A DNA stretch of 37,339 nt. Origin: an uncultured Clostridia bacterium. GTDB lineage: Bacteria > Bacillota > Clostridia > Christensenellales > UBA1242. Under the pieces are notes generated by a model. The model worked only from the letters and a program-made list of their open reading frames with translations. It was not told the origin of the DNA and made no database searches. A program made the translations under genes and the position numbers. Of this stretch, positions 1 to 6,910 are shown piece by piece (the stretch's first letter is position 1; every line of letters begins with the position of its first letter). The DNA lies in assembly GCA_944376495.1 (NCBI GenBank), contig CALWCW010000086.1, positions 1-37,339 of the forward strand. Direction: 5' to 3'.

Positions 1-1
1 T

Positions 2-235
2 ATTGATGTTGACAATTATCAAGGCATTATTCAAATCAAAGCATTATTTGCTGACAGGATTGAATGGTATTTAGATGAGAAAAAAATAAAAACAAACTAT
101 AATACCGCTGGTCTATTCACAACTGAATTGAAAGTAAAAAACTTAATCGGTAAATACTTAAAATTCAAACTTATCGGCATAGGCGGAGAAACAATCTCAA
201 AATACTTTGAAATTTTGTCACAGGAGGTGCTATAA
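2..235 (+). CDS. C-terminal fragment of an unrecognised protein (5' end outside window)
   Basis: An open frame enters from the left edge and runs 77 codons to a TAA whose last A is the first base of the next ATG (TAATG overlap), so the two genes are probably translationally coupled. The fragment is beta-rich, with residues such as IEWYLDEKKIKT and a Gly-Gly-Glu turn near the end. It looks like an Ig-like or beta-sandwich C-terminal domain. I do not recognise the family. Its coupling to a toxin-like domain suggests it belongs to the same cassette, but this is inference. Confidence 0.6.
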   Translation: MDVDNYQGIIQIKALFADRIEWYLDEKKIKTNYNTAGLFTTELKVKNLIGKYLKFKLIGIGGETISKYFEILSQEVL

Positions 236-531
236 TGGGTATGTGTAAACCGAGTGGCGGAATCAGCAATCAGATAGGTAGGATAGGCGACTTGAAAACT
301 ACTGGGAAACCAAACACCAGAATAGATTTATATAACAAAGATGGTAAACTCATACAGCAAAGATGGTATGGTCCAGACGGTAATGCAATATGGGACCGAG
401 ATTGGGCACATGGAAGCGGAGAACATGAATGGCCACACGATCATAGTTGGGATTGGACAAATCCACTGCATCCCGTTAGACTATCATATGAAGATGTGAA
501 TGGAAACAAAACTAATCCAAATTATTGTTAA
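235..531 (+). CDS. Small toxin-like orphan domain, 98 aa
   Basis: This is a 98-aa protein with a strong Shine-Dalgarno (AGGAGG) a few bases before its ATG; the start overlaps the upstream stop. The middle (about residues 25-75) has the pattern GKPNTRIDLY, then DGKLIQQRWYGPDG, then a block rich in Asp, His and Trp (WPHDHSWDW). From memory this resembles C-terminal domains of bacterial polymorphic toxins and some phage-head-associated proteins, where a conserved His/Asp block follows an R-YD-G stretch. The protein lacks a long N-terminal delivery region, so it is either an orphan toxin module or a detached C-terminus. Genes immediately downstream look like immunity proteins. The family assignment is by pattern memory only; toxic activity is not shown. 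Confidence 0.55.
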   Translation: MGMCKPSGGISNQIGRIGDLKTTGKPNTRIDLYNKDGKLIQQRWYGPDGNAIWDRDWAHGSGEHEWPHDHSWDWTNPLHPVRLSYEDVNGNKTNPNYC

Positions 532-542
532 TAGGAGAAAAT

Positions 543-1010
543 ATGGAAAATAAAAGTATTTATGAAGAAATTTTTGAAAAGCCATGTTCAGTTTGTGGGG
601 AAAAAATAAAAAAAGATATTTATGAACAAGGTGATTGTCCATATTGCAAATGGAAAAATAATCATTTTGCAGATATCAATCCAAATATTGTATTGTATCC
701 TAACCTAATCTCACTGAACAAAGCGAAAAAACTTTATAGTGAAGGTAAGCCTTTTGAACCTGATTTAGACGAATTTATGGAAGCATTGCATAGTTATAGC
801 GAAATGCAGTTTGAATATAACGGCGCTTATTATGCTGTTGAGCTTGTGTATGATAAAAACAAGAAACTTGTAATTAGTCTTTATAATTCACAAACAAAGG
901 AAAGCACTATCTTTAACGAAGATGAAGATTTTAAAAATAATGCAAAAGTTGAAGGTAAACTTTTACAAGATATATGGAACGATACAACTGATAGATATTG
1001 GTTGCAATAA
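543..1010 (+). CDS. Zinc-ribbon cysteine-rich protein, putative immunity protein (copy 1)
   Basis: The ATG at 543 follows an AGGAGA ribosome site; a TTG 18 bases upstream is open but has no such site, so 543 is preferred (155 aa). Residues 15-35 hold two CxxC pairs (C15/C18 and C32/C35), the layout of a CPCC-type zinc ribbon. The rest is an alpha/beta domain ending in a KVEGKLLQDIW motif. The next gene is a clear paralogue with the same plan. Cysteine-rich CPCC-like small proteins next to toxin domains are often immunity proteins, so that role is plausible but inferred. There is no signal peptide; it should be cytoplasmic. It starts 11 bases after the toxin-like gene ends, consistent with one operon. 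Confidence 0.65.
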   Translation: MENKSIYEEIFEKPCSVCGEKIKKDIYEQGDCPYCKWKNNHFADINPNIVLYPNLISLNKAKKLYSEGKPFEPDLDEFMEALHSYSEMQFEYNGAYYAVELVYDKNKKLVISLYNSQTKESTIFNEDEDFKNNAKVEGKLLQDIWNDTTDRYWLQ

Positions 1011-1020
1011 AAGGATAAAA

Positions 1021-1476
1021 ATGGGAAAAACTAAAAGAATAGTAAAATGTGATGTTTGCAAAAACATGATTGAAATAGATCAATATGGGAATAGTAATGC
1101 TTGCGCTAATTGTGGTTGGTTACAATCAGAAGAATCTTATCAACATCCAAATATTCCCGGCATAAGAAACATTCCATCTTTGAATAATGCTATAAAACAA
1201 TATAATAATGGGGTGTCTACCACATTAGCAAATTTCAATGATTTTATTGAAACATATAACAATTATGGAGAAGTCGAATTTACTCTGAATAACACAAGGT
1301 ATGGTGTTTTATATGACGATGATAATAAAAAAATAGCATTATTAAATATACAAGCAAATGAAAAACAATTATTCAATGATATACATGATTTTAAACAGAA
1401 TGCAAAAATAAATGGCAAACTATTAAAAGACTTATGGGATAATGTAACCGCAACTGATTTTTTGCAAGAAACTTAA
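1021..1476 (+). CDS. Zinc-ribbon cysteine-rich protein, putative immunity protein (copy 2)
   Basis: Start at 1021 (151 aa) follows an AAGGA site just after the previous stop; the frame stays open upstream to 922 but that part overlaps the preceding gene and has no ribosome site. C10/C13 and C28/C31 form the same two-CxxC ribbon as copy 1. The aligned landmarks are a P-x-I-x-S/N-L-N-A motif, an F-x-E/D-F-I/M-E block, an EF/QF-x-x-N-x-x-Y strand, and a C-terminal NAKINGKLLKDLWDN motif. The two proteins are clearly homologous but well diverged, so the duplication is not recent. Tandem diverged copies are what a poly-immunity array would show; function is otherwise unknown. Confidence 0.65.
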   Translation: MGKTKRIVKCDVCKNMIEIDQYGNSNACANCGWLQSEESYQHPNIPGIRNIPSLNNAIKQYNNGVSTTLANFNDFIETYNNYGEVEFTLNNTRYGVLYDDDNKKIALLNIQANEKQLFNDIHDFKQNAKINGKLLKDLWDNVTATDFLQET

Positions 1477-1570
1477 TATAAACATTAAATTCATTTTCTT
1501 TTTATAGTGGCTGGATGATGTATCCAGAAAGTCTAATAAAAAACACTACACCGTTTGGAGGTTGGATTAA

Positions 1571-2056
1571 ATGAAAAAATACGATTTAATAAGTTTAAAA
1601 AACGAATCACCATATAAAAAATATGGTATAGAAAAAAATTTACACGGAATAATTATTGATATCTTGCAAAATCATATTCAAGTGCTATTTTTTAACCCAC
1701 GCAATAATGATGAAATTACTTTACTTTATGTAAATAAAAGCGATATATATCTGGATAAAGAAATGTTGCCAGAAAATATTAAAATCGAATTAGAGAAAAA
1801 CATTGATAAATTAAAAACAAAGGAAAATTCCATTTTTACAACACCAAAATTTAAATTGTTTGATAAAGTCGAATTGATAGTGGATAAAGAAAAATATTCT
1901 AAATTTGGATTGCACAATGGAGAAATTGGATTTGTTATAGATGATGTTGTGATTAGTGGTAATATTGAAATTGACTTCCCTGATTTAGACGAAAATAACG
2001 AATTTTATGGTGAAACTTTTTCTATCAACATCGACGACTTAAAAATTGTAAAATAA
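1571..2056 (+). CDS. Two-domain beta-rich hypothetical protein, possible immunity protein
   Basis: This 161-aa protein starts 9 bases after a GGAGG site. It appears to contain the same small fold twice: an N-terminal part (about residues 14-60) with KYGIEKNLHGIIIDI followed by an FF-x-P-x-N-x-D-E segment and a V-x-x-x-D end, and a C-terminal part (about 105-160) with KFGLHNGEIGFVIDD followed by a DFPDLDENNEFYG segment and a final I-x-x-D-D-L. Both look like SH3-type barrels joined by a charged linker. I do not recognise the family by name. Its place after a toxin-like gene and two paralogous ribbon proteins suggests another immunity-type gene. The cassette ends here at a terminator. Confidence 0.6.
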   Translation: MKKYDLISLKNESPYKKYGIEKNLHGIIIDILQNHIQVLFFNPRNNDEITLLYVNKSDIYLDKEMLPENIKIELEKNIDKLKTKENSIFTTPKFKLFDKVELIVDKEKYSKFGLHNGEIGFVIDDVVISGNIEIDFPDLDENNEFYGETFSINIDDLKIVK

Positions 2057-2080
2057 GCATATCACCCGATATGCTTTTTC
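2055..2080 (+). terminator. Rho-independent terminator of the toxin/immunity-like cassette
   Basis: A 9-bp perfect stem (AAGCATATC / GATATGCTT) with an ACCC loop starts at the stop codon of the preceding gene and is followed by a T-rich tail. Confidence 0.8.
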
Positions 2081-2107
2081 TTATAAGAATAAGGCTTACA
2101 TAAATGA

Positions 2108-2236
2108 GCAATAGTTTATATCGCAATTGACTATGCAGTCTCAAATTCAATTCTTGTCAATTTTACTGGCATAGACAAAAATGGTGTTATCAAAAAATGT
2201 AAATGTTTTTTGCTTGTTTTTCTATTCATAAAATGA
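2108..2236 (+). pseudogene. Possible remnant of a phage terminase large subunit
   Basis: Between a TGA and the next in-frame TGA, a 42-codon stretch reads IVYIAIDYAVSNSIL and then a GIDKNGVI segment. This resembles the start of the nuclease domain in PBSX-type terminase large subunits, where an IGIDYG-x-x-NP motif precedes an LIGID turn; here the usual Gly and Pro are lost. It has no ATG and no ribosome site and overlaps the promoter of the next gene, so it would be a decayed scrap, not a gene. The match is from memory, short, and could be chance. Confidence 0.25.
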
Positions 2237-2242
2237 TATAAT
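2214..2242 (+). promoter_or_regulatory. Sigma-A promoter for the SpoU methyltransferase gene
   Basis: TTGTTT (2214-2219) and a perfect TATAAT (2237-2242) are separated by 17 bp, and a Shine-Dalgarno AGAGGG follows before the ATG at 2261. Confidence 0.7.
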
Positions 2243-2260
2243 AAAACTAAAGAGGGAAAA

Positions 2261-3136
2261 ATGGCAAAATATATAAATGAAGAGAATTTAAAATTGTTAG
2301 ATGAAATTGTAAACTCACAAAAATTTCAAGCAATTGGTGAGCATAATTCGATTATAAAACAAGTGAAAGGGATTATTTCAAACACAAAACCAAATCCCGA
2401 AAAATTGTTTATAGCAGAAGGAATTTGGGCTCAACAAAAAATTTTGGAAACTAACACCAAAATTCAAAGTTTAATTATTTGTCCAGAGTATATTTTTACA
2501 AATGAAGCAGTGATGATTGTTAAACAATTATCAACTCTAACCGATAATTTATTTATTATTTCATCAAAGACATTTGACAAAATTTCGGAAAGAGATAAAC
2601 CAGACGGAATACTTTCTGTCGCTTACCTCCCTAGATTTTCTTTAGAAAATTTTAAATTAAATAAAAAAAGCATTATTTTGATACTTGACGGAATTGAAAT
2701 TCCAGGGAATATAGGAACGATGTTAAGAGTTTGCGATGGTGCTGGAGTTGATGCAGTTTTTATATGTAATAGAAAAGCAAGACTCTCCCACCCTAAATTA
2801 ATAAAAGGAAGTATGGGAGCCGTTTTAACCGTTCCTATTGTAGAGTTTGTTAATGTAGAGGAATGTTATAATTATCTTCATAAAAATAAATTCAAAATTT
2901 ATCTGGCGGACACTCGAGCCGAAAAAAATTACTTTGAAGAAGAATATCAAGATAGAACTGCCTTTGTTATGGGAAGTGAACGCTATGGTATTTCTCGTGA
3001 ATGGTATAATTATGATTGCGGGCTTATTTCATTGCCAATGCTAGGAAAATGTGACTCATTAAATGTAGGAGTGGCTGCAACAGTGTTAATTTATGATGCC
3101 ACAATGAAAATCAAGTTAGGAGCAAAACATGTTTAA
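2261..3136 (+). CDS. SpoU/TrmH-family RNA 2'-O-ribose methyltransferase
   Basis: A 291-aa SPOUT methyltransferase that transfers a methyl group from S-adenosylmethionine to a ribose 2'-OH in RNA. All three family motifs are visible: motif 1 around residues 143-156 (DGIEIPGNIGTMLR, with N150 and catalytic-type R156), motif 2 around 234-244 (AFVMGSERYGI), and motif 3 around 257-275 (ISLPM then SLNVGVAA), which form the trefoil knot cofactor site. About 120 N-terminal residues form the substrate-binding domain. The layout matches the 23S rRNA branch (RlmB and Tsr-like enzymes) more than tRNA TrmH. Tsr-type members give self-resistance to ribosome-targeting peptides; since this gene overlaps the following peptide maturase gene by 8 bp, a resistance role is worth testing. 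A housekeeping rRNA role is equally possible. Confidence 0.85.
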   Translation: MAKYINEENLKLLDEIVNSQKFQAIGEHNSIIKQVKGIISNTKPNPEKLFIAEGIWAQQKILETNTKIQSLIICPEYIFTNEAVMIVKQLSTLTDNLFIISSKTFDKISERDKPDGILSVAYLPRFSLENFKLNKKSIILILDGIEIPGNIGTMLRVCDGAGVDAVFICNRKARLSHPKLIKGSMGAVLTVPIVEFVNVEECYNYLHKNKFKIYLADTRAEKNYFEEEYQDRTAFVMGSERYGISREWYNYDCGLISLPMLGKCDSLNVGVAATVLIYDATMKIKLGAKHV

Positions 3137-4346
3137 AATAGGTAAATATATTCTTCCTTATAAAATAGATGATAAAACACTTCTTTATAATACAATTAAT
3201 GGAGCTATTGTTGAAATTGAAAATGATCAAATTACTAATAATGAAATAATAAACTTAAATGATAACGAAGAAAAAGAATTGCTAAAAATGGGTTTTAATA
3301 AAGAATTTACTTTAGAAGAGTTAGAAAATTTATATCAATCTCCTCAACATATTATGAATTTAATTATTGAACTTACAAAAAACTGCAACTTACGCTGTGC
3401 ATATTGTTATCAAAGAGAATGGGAAACTGACAAAAAAACAGTTATTTCAGATGAAATCATTGAAAAAATTTGCAATCTCTGCAAAATAATTTCAAATAAA
3501 GATATAAATATTATAACTTTATCATTTATTGGTGTTGAACTTATATTATAAATAGATAAAATGATTACTATTTATAATAAAATAAAAAAAGTAAGCGATG
3601 AAAAAAATATTAAACTATATGTATATATAGATACAAATGGGACAATTTTTTCTGATAAATTAAAAGAAATAAAAAATTTATTTATTAATATTACTGTATC
3701 TTGTCCTGAAGATCATAATAAATTACGAAATTATATTACTTATAAAGATTGTTATACACAGGTAATTGAAAATATATTAAAAATTGAAAAAGAAATTAAA
3801 AATGCAAAACTATCTTTAAGATATAACGTGCATAATAAAAATATTAACGATTTAGAAAAACATATAAAATCACTTATATCAAAAGGAATAAGTTCTAGGG
3901 AAATGGATTTGGCTTACACCGTATCCCATAACGAATTTATTAATACTCTTTCAAAGTCTGATTACTATAAATGGCTATATGATGACGCATATAAAATCTT
4001 AAAAAAGTACAAATTCTCCATTAGGTATTTCCCTGTTTATAGTTTTTACCCATGTAGTGCTTATTCTAAAAATAGTTTCAAAGTCCATTGTGATGGTAAA
4101 ATAAGTTTATGTGACTCATGGGATATAAAAAAATCAAAATTTTCAATTGATGATGTAATTAAAAATCCGGATATGTTTTTTGACTTTTATAAAAACATAA
4201 AATATTTTACACCTATTAAAAATAAAAAATGTCAAAATTGTAAATTTTTACTCCTTTGTGGAGGATTGCGTTTTTGTGATAAAAATCCTTGTGAAAAATT
4301 TAATTATTTAAATCTATTGCTTTCAAGTTTTAAAAATTGCAATTAA
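3129..4346 (+). pseudogene. Radical-SAM/SPASM peptide maturase, interrupted by an in-frame stop
   Basis: Two open frames (3129-3551 and 3561-4346) are in the same reading frame, separated only by TAA at 3549-3551 and three sense codons. Read through, they give one protein of about 405 residues. The N-terminus has a YNTINGAI segment typical of RiPP radical-SAM maturases; residues 86-93 are CNLRCAYC, the 4Fe-4S site. The C-terminal third has a SPASM domain (second-part cysteines 165, 177, 184, 224, 227, 233, 239, 244) for auxiliary clusters. The stop falls just after the motif that should read GGEP but reads GVEL, so three likely point changes lie within 20 bases. AGGAG precedes the first ATG; the ATG at 3561 has no ribosome site. 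GC is only about 20% across much of it, below its neighbours. The intact protein should install thioether or similar crosslinks in the downstream peptide. As it stands it is probably inactive, unless the stop is a sequence error. Confidence 0.85.
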
Positions 4347-4350
4347 TTAA

Positions 4351-4379
4351 TTGACTTTTTTAATAAATAGCCTTATAAT
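4351..4379 (+). promoter_or_regulatory. Consensus promoter of the repeat peptide gene
   Basis: TTGACT (4351-4356) and TATAAT (4374-4379) lie exactly 17 bp apart. The expected start at about 4386 gives a very short leader that begins at the AAAGGAGG ribosome site (4387-4394). The peptide gene can therefore be strongly expressed without the upstream maturase gene. Confidence 0.8.
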
Positions 4380-4400
4380 TATAATTAAAGGAGGAGTATG

Positions 4401-4589
4401 ATGAAAATTTTAAAAAATCCAAATATAACTATCTTTTCTGGATGTTATACACCATGCCAACAAGGTAGTAGTGGCGGAAACAAAATACTCAAGCCACAAA
4501 CAAATGATAAAAATATTATAATAGCTGGATGTTATACACCATGCCAACAGGGTAGCAGTGGCGGAAACAAACAGTTAGAAGTATGCTAA
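4401..4589 (+). CDS. RiPP-like precursor peptide with two identical 14-residue cores
   Basis: A 62-aa peptide (63 if the adjacent ATG at 4398 is used; the SD at 4387-4394 sits 3 nt from 4398 but 6 nt from 4401, so 4401 is preferred). It is an imperfect tandem duplication with a period of 29 residues. Each half starts with ILK, then Asn-rich and Ile-rich residues (NITIFSG or NIIIAG), then the identical core CYTPCQQGSSGGNK. Cysteines are at 15, 19, 44, 48 and the last residue, 62. The hydrophobic/Asn-rich lead plus CxxxC-Gly/Ser core fits a radical-SAM-modified peptide such as a sactipeptide or ranthipeptide, and it lies 50 bp after a radical-SAM/SPASM gene. I do not recognise the core in a named family. 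No transporter or peptidase gene is seen nearby. Being a precursor is inference; the repeat and the neighbour are directly visible. Confidence 0.75.
   Translation: MKILKNPNITIFSGCYTPCQQGSSGGNKILKPQTNDKNIIIAGCYTPCQQGSSGGNKQLEVC
4438..4484 (+). repeat. Direct repeat copy 1 encoding the peptide core
   Basis: A 47-bp unit that recurs 87 bp downstream with only two differences (CAA/CAG and AGT/AGC), both synonymous. The flanking spacer sequences are much more diverged than the core. Confidence 0.95.
4525..4571 (+). repeat. Direct repeat copy 2 encoding the peptide core
   Basis: Second copy of the 47-bp core unit, in the same frame (87 bp = 29 codons after copy 1), protein-identical to it. Confidence 0.95.
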
Positions 4590-4607
4590 ATTGATTAAAA
4601 ATAATTA

Positions 4608-4648
4608 CTTTATAAAAAACATCTCGTGAAGAGATGTTTTTTATAAAG
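4608..4648 (+). terminator. Terminator after the repeat peptide gene
   Basis: A perfect 18-bp stem (CTTTATAAAAAACATCTC with its complement) and a GTGAA loop, with a T6 run inside the descending arm. It closes the peptide transcription unit and is symmetric enough to act also on the convergent aminopeptidase transcript. Confidence 0.85.
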
Positions 4649-4679
4649 CAAAATATATTTTTATTATAAATGCATTTAA

Positions 4680-6080
4680 TTACTTAAAAAATGCTCTGAA
4701 TGCCTCAAAGGCACTATATAAATCGGCCTTTGAAATTAATTCATAAGGTGCGTGCATTGATATTACAGGAACTCCTATATCTATTGTATCTATATTTAGT
4801 TCTGCAATAAATTTAGCAACAGTTCCTCCACCGCCAATGTCAACCTTTCCTAGTTCCGCAGTTTGCCAAACAACATTATTTTCTGCAAAAATCTGTCTTA
4901 TTTTCCCAACGAGTTCTGCTGATGCATCATTAGAATCGCTTTTACCACCAGCGCCTGAAAATTTGTTCATACAAACTCCGCATGAAAGAATAGCAGAATT
5001 ATTCTTCTCAAACACGTCAGGGAAATTTGAATCATATCCGCTTGTTACATCCGCAGATATACAAATTGAGTTTTTTCTAACTTTTTTAGCATTTTTTCCT
5101 AAAATTTGACAAATATCTTCAATAATATCTTCAAAAACCTTTGATTTGATACCTGTCGTTCCTTCGCTTCCTATTTCTTCTTTGTCAACCAATATGCAAA
5201 TATTTGTGTTAATATCATTCTCTTGCTCTAGCATCGCAATCATTGCAGGATATGCACAAGACCTATCATCATGACCATAACCGCCTATCAATGCCCTATC
5301 AAAACCAACATCTCTTGCCTTTAATGCGGGAACGGCGGAAAGTTCAGCACTTAAAAAATCTTCTTCGGTCATTCCATATTTTGCATTTAAAATATTTAAA
5401 ATATTGTTTTTTATCTTATTACCGTTTTCGCCTTCTTTAACAGTCATCCCCCCTACCACGACATTTAGTTGTTCACCGCTTATGAATACATTTGCTTTTT
5501 GCTCCATTTGACTTTTACCTAAATGCGGAAGAAGGTCATTAATATAAAACACTGGGTCGTCATCTTTTTCTCCAATATTAATTTCTATCTTATCTCCATT
5601 TTTTACTATTACGACACCATGTAAAGCAAGAGGCATGGCTGTCCATTGATATTTTTTTATTCCACCATAATAATGTGTCTTTAAGAAACACAATCCATCA
5701 CTTTCATAAAGTGGAACTTGTTTTATATCAATGCGTGGAGAATCTATATGAGCGACAATAATTCGCATACCAATCTCTTCAATATCACCTTTTCCAATTC
5801 TAAAAGCGACCACGCCTTTGTTTCTGTTGATAAAAATTCTTTTATCGCCAATAGTCAACTTATCTCCAAAATCATAATCTTTAAAACCATTTTGTTTAGC
5901 CATTTTGTAAAAACTGTCTGTAATTTCACGTTCTGTTTTGTTTTCATTTATAAAAGTCATATATTTTTGTGCAAAATTAAACATTTCTTGTTTTGTTTTT
6001 TCGTCAACAAGTTCATAATAATTTTTCTTTACATAACTAAAATCCTTTATTTCTTTATTATTTTTCTCAATATTTTCCAT
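4680..6080 (-). CDS. M18-family metallo-aminopeptidase
   Basis: A 466-aa cytoplasmic zinc aminopeptidase of the M18 (aspartyl aminopeptidase/ApeA) family, which removes N-terminal, often acidic, residues from peptides. Expected metal and catalytic motifs are all present: AHIDSPR (H111), GGYGHDDRSC (D272 region), DKEEIGSEG (E301/E302), SADV (D344), a GGGGT loop near 420, and SMHAPYE (H443) near the C-terminus. Length is normal for the family. The start follows AAGGAGA. It is transcribed alone from a consensus promoter and converges on the peptide locus. A role in general peptide turnover is most likely; it could in principle trim nearby peptides, but nothing in the sequence shows that. Confidence 0.92.
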   Translation of the reverse strand: MENIEKNNKEIKDFSYVKKNYYELVDEKTKQEMFNFAQKYMTFINENKTEREITDSFYKMAKQNGFKDYDFGDKLTIGDKRIFINRNKGVVAFRIGKGDIEEIGMRIIVAHIDSPRIDIKQVPLYESDGLCFLKTHYYGGIKKYQWTAMPLALHGVVIVKNGDKIEINIGEKDDDPVFYINDLLPHLGKSQMEQKANVFISGEQLNVVVGGMTVKEGENGNKIKNNILNILNAKYGMTEEDFLSAELSAVPALKARDVGFDRALIGGYGHDDRSCAYPAMIAMLEQENDINTNICILVDKEEIGSEGTTGIKSKVFEDIIEDICQILGKNAKKVRKNSICISADVTSGYDSNFPDVFEKNNSAILSCGVCMNKFSGAGGKSDSNDASAELVGKIRQIFAENNVVWQTAELGKVDIGGGGTVAKFIAELNIDTIDIGVPVISMHAPYELISKADLYSAFEAFRAFFK

Positions 6081-6097
6081 ATATTCTCCTTTTCTTT

Positions 6098-6126
6098 ATT
6101 TTATTAATTAACCTATTTTTTGTCAA
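6098..6126 (-). promoter_or_regulatory. Promoter of the M18 aminopeptidase
   Basis: On the minus strand TTGACA (6126-6121) and TAAAAT (6103-6098) are spaced 17 bp, upstream of an AAGGAGA ribosome site. Confidence 0.75.
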
Positions 6127-6186
6127 ACATAAAGTTAAAATTCGCAAAAAACTTAAAAAATAAACACATTTTGTTCACAAATTACT

Positions 6187-6230
6187 TAAAAAAAGCGTAA
6201 AAATTTAAAAAATTTCTAACTTTTACGCAG
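6187..6230 (-). terminator. Terminator of the rubrerythrin gene
   Basis: An 8-bp stem GCGTAAAA/TTTTACGC (6195-6202 and 6221-6228) around an AT-rich loop. On the minus strand it is followed by seven T (complement of 6188-6194), 13 bp after the rubrerythrin stop. A shorter T run on the plus side could also serve read-through from the other direction. Confidence 0.75.
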
Positions 6231-6242
6231 TTTTTAAATAAA

Positions 6243-6839
6243 TTAAAAATATAAATCTTCTGGCAAGACAACATCGCAATAACCTTGTTTTGCTTGACAA
6301 AGAGGACATTCTTCCCATGCTTCTTTGTCAAAACTTACATATCCGCAGGCTGGACATATCCATGCAACTTTCTTTGCCTTTTTATAAACTTGTTTGTCTT
6401 TAAATTGTTTATATAACTCCTCAAAAACTTTTGCATGACGAATTTCAACGTCTTTAATCATGCTAAATGTCTTTGCAATATCTTCAAAGCCTTCTTCTAT
6501 TGCAGTTCTTTGAAACTCATCATATGCCTTCGCTTCGTCTAACTCATCTTCGCACAAAAGTTTCAAATTGTTTAACAAATCCCATTTTTCTTTAAAAGGA
6601 TAACCAGCACAAACATCTATATTATCAATTTGTTTTAATTCTGCATCTTGTAAATGTGTATAAAGCACTCTGGCGTGATTAAATTCTTGATAAGCAATTC
6701 TATCAATTAAGGTTGCTATTGCCTCATATCCATTATATCGAAACCCATACTCACAAAATTCATATCGAGTTCTTGCTGAACACTCTGCTGTAAATGCTCT
6801 TGCTAAGTTTATATACGTTTTACTATCTTTTAACTTCAT
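6243..6839 (-). CDS. Rubrerythrin
   Basis: A 198-aa rubrerythrin, a cytoplasmic non-haem iron peroxidase that reduces hydrogen peroxide in anaerobes. The ferritin-like four-helix part carries the diiron ligands as two E-x-x-H style motifs (E19; E52/H55; E98 or E102; E132/H135). The C-terminal rubredoxin-like domain has C162-x2-C165 and C178-x2-C181 to bind one iron. The order (diiron then rubredoxin) is the classical one. The start follows GGAGG. The 5' side faces a divergent intergenic region with a large cloverleaf element; if transcription starts at the TATAAT near 7061 the mRNA leader would be about 215 nt and would contain that structure. Confidence 0.93.
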   Translation of the reverse strand: MKLKDSKTYINLARAFTAECSARTRYEFCEYGFRYNGYEAIATLIDRIAYQEFNHARVLYTHLQDAELKQIDNIDVCAGYPFKEKWDLLNNLKLLCEDELDEAKAYDEFQRTAIEEGFEDIAKTFSMIKDVEIRHAKVFEELYKQFKDKQVYKKAKKVAWICPACGYVSFDKEAWEECPLCQAKQGYCDVVLPEDLYF

Positions 6840-6910
6840 TTTTATTCCTCCATGCTTAAAGTATGTTTAATTTTTGTTTTATTATTCAAATTTTTGTTTT
6901 TTATTTAAAA

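Noticed and set aside
922-1020. Upstream extension of the second zinc-ribbon gene to 922
   Set aside because: It overlaps the first paralogue, has no ribosome site, and the paralogue alignment begins near 1021.
1511-1527. Hairpin CTGGAT/ATCCAG as a terminator between 1476 and 1571
   Set aside because: No T run follows on either strand and the stem is only 6 bp; it may be chance.
3549-3551. Recoding of TAA as an amino acid
   Set aside because: Other genes here use TAA as their normal stop (for example the SpoU gene, rubrerythrin and L31), so reassignment is not supported.
3561-4346. A separate gene starting at ATG 3561 with a SPASM domain only
   Set aside because: It has no ribosome site, is in frame with the upstream radical-SAM half, and lacks any cluster motif of its own. 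It is the second half of a broken gene.
4438-4571. CRISPR array or spacer-repeat unit
   Set aside because: Only two copies exist, in a coding frame, with synonymous differences and a 29-codon period. It is a coding duplication.
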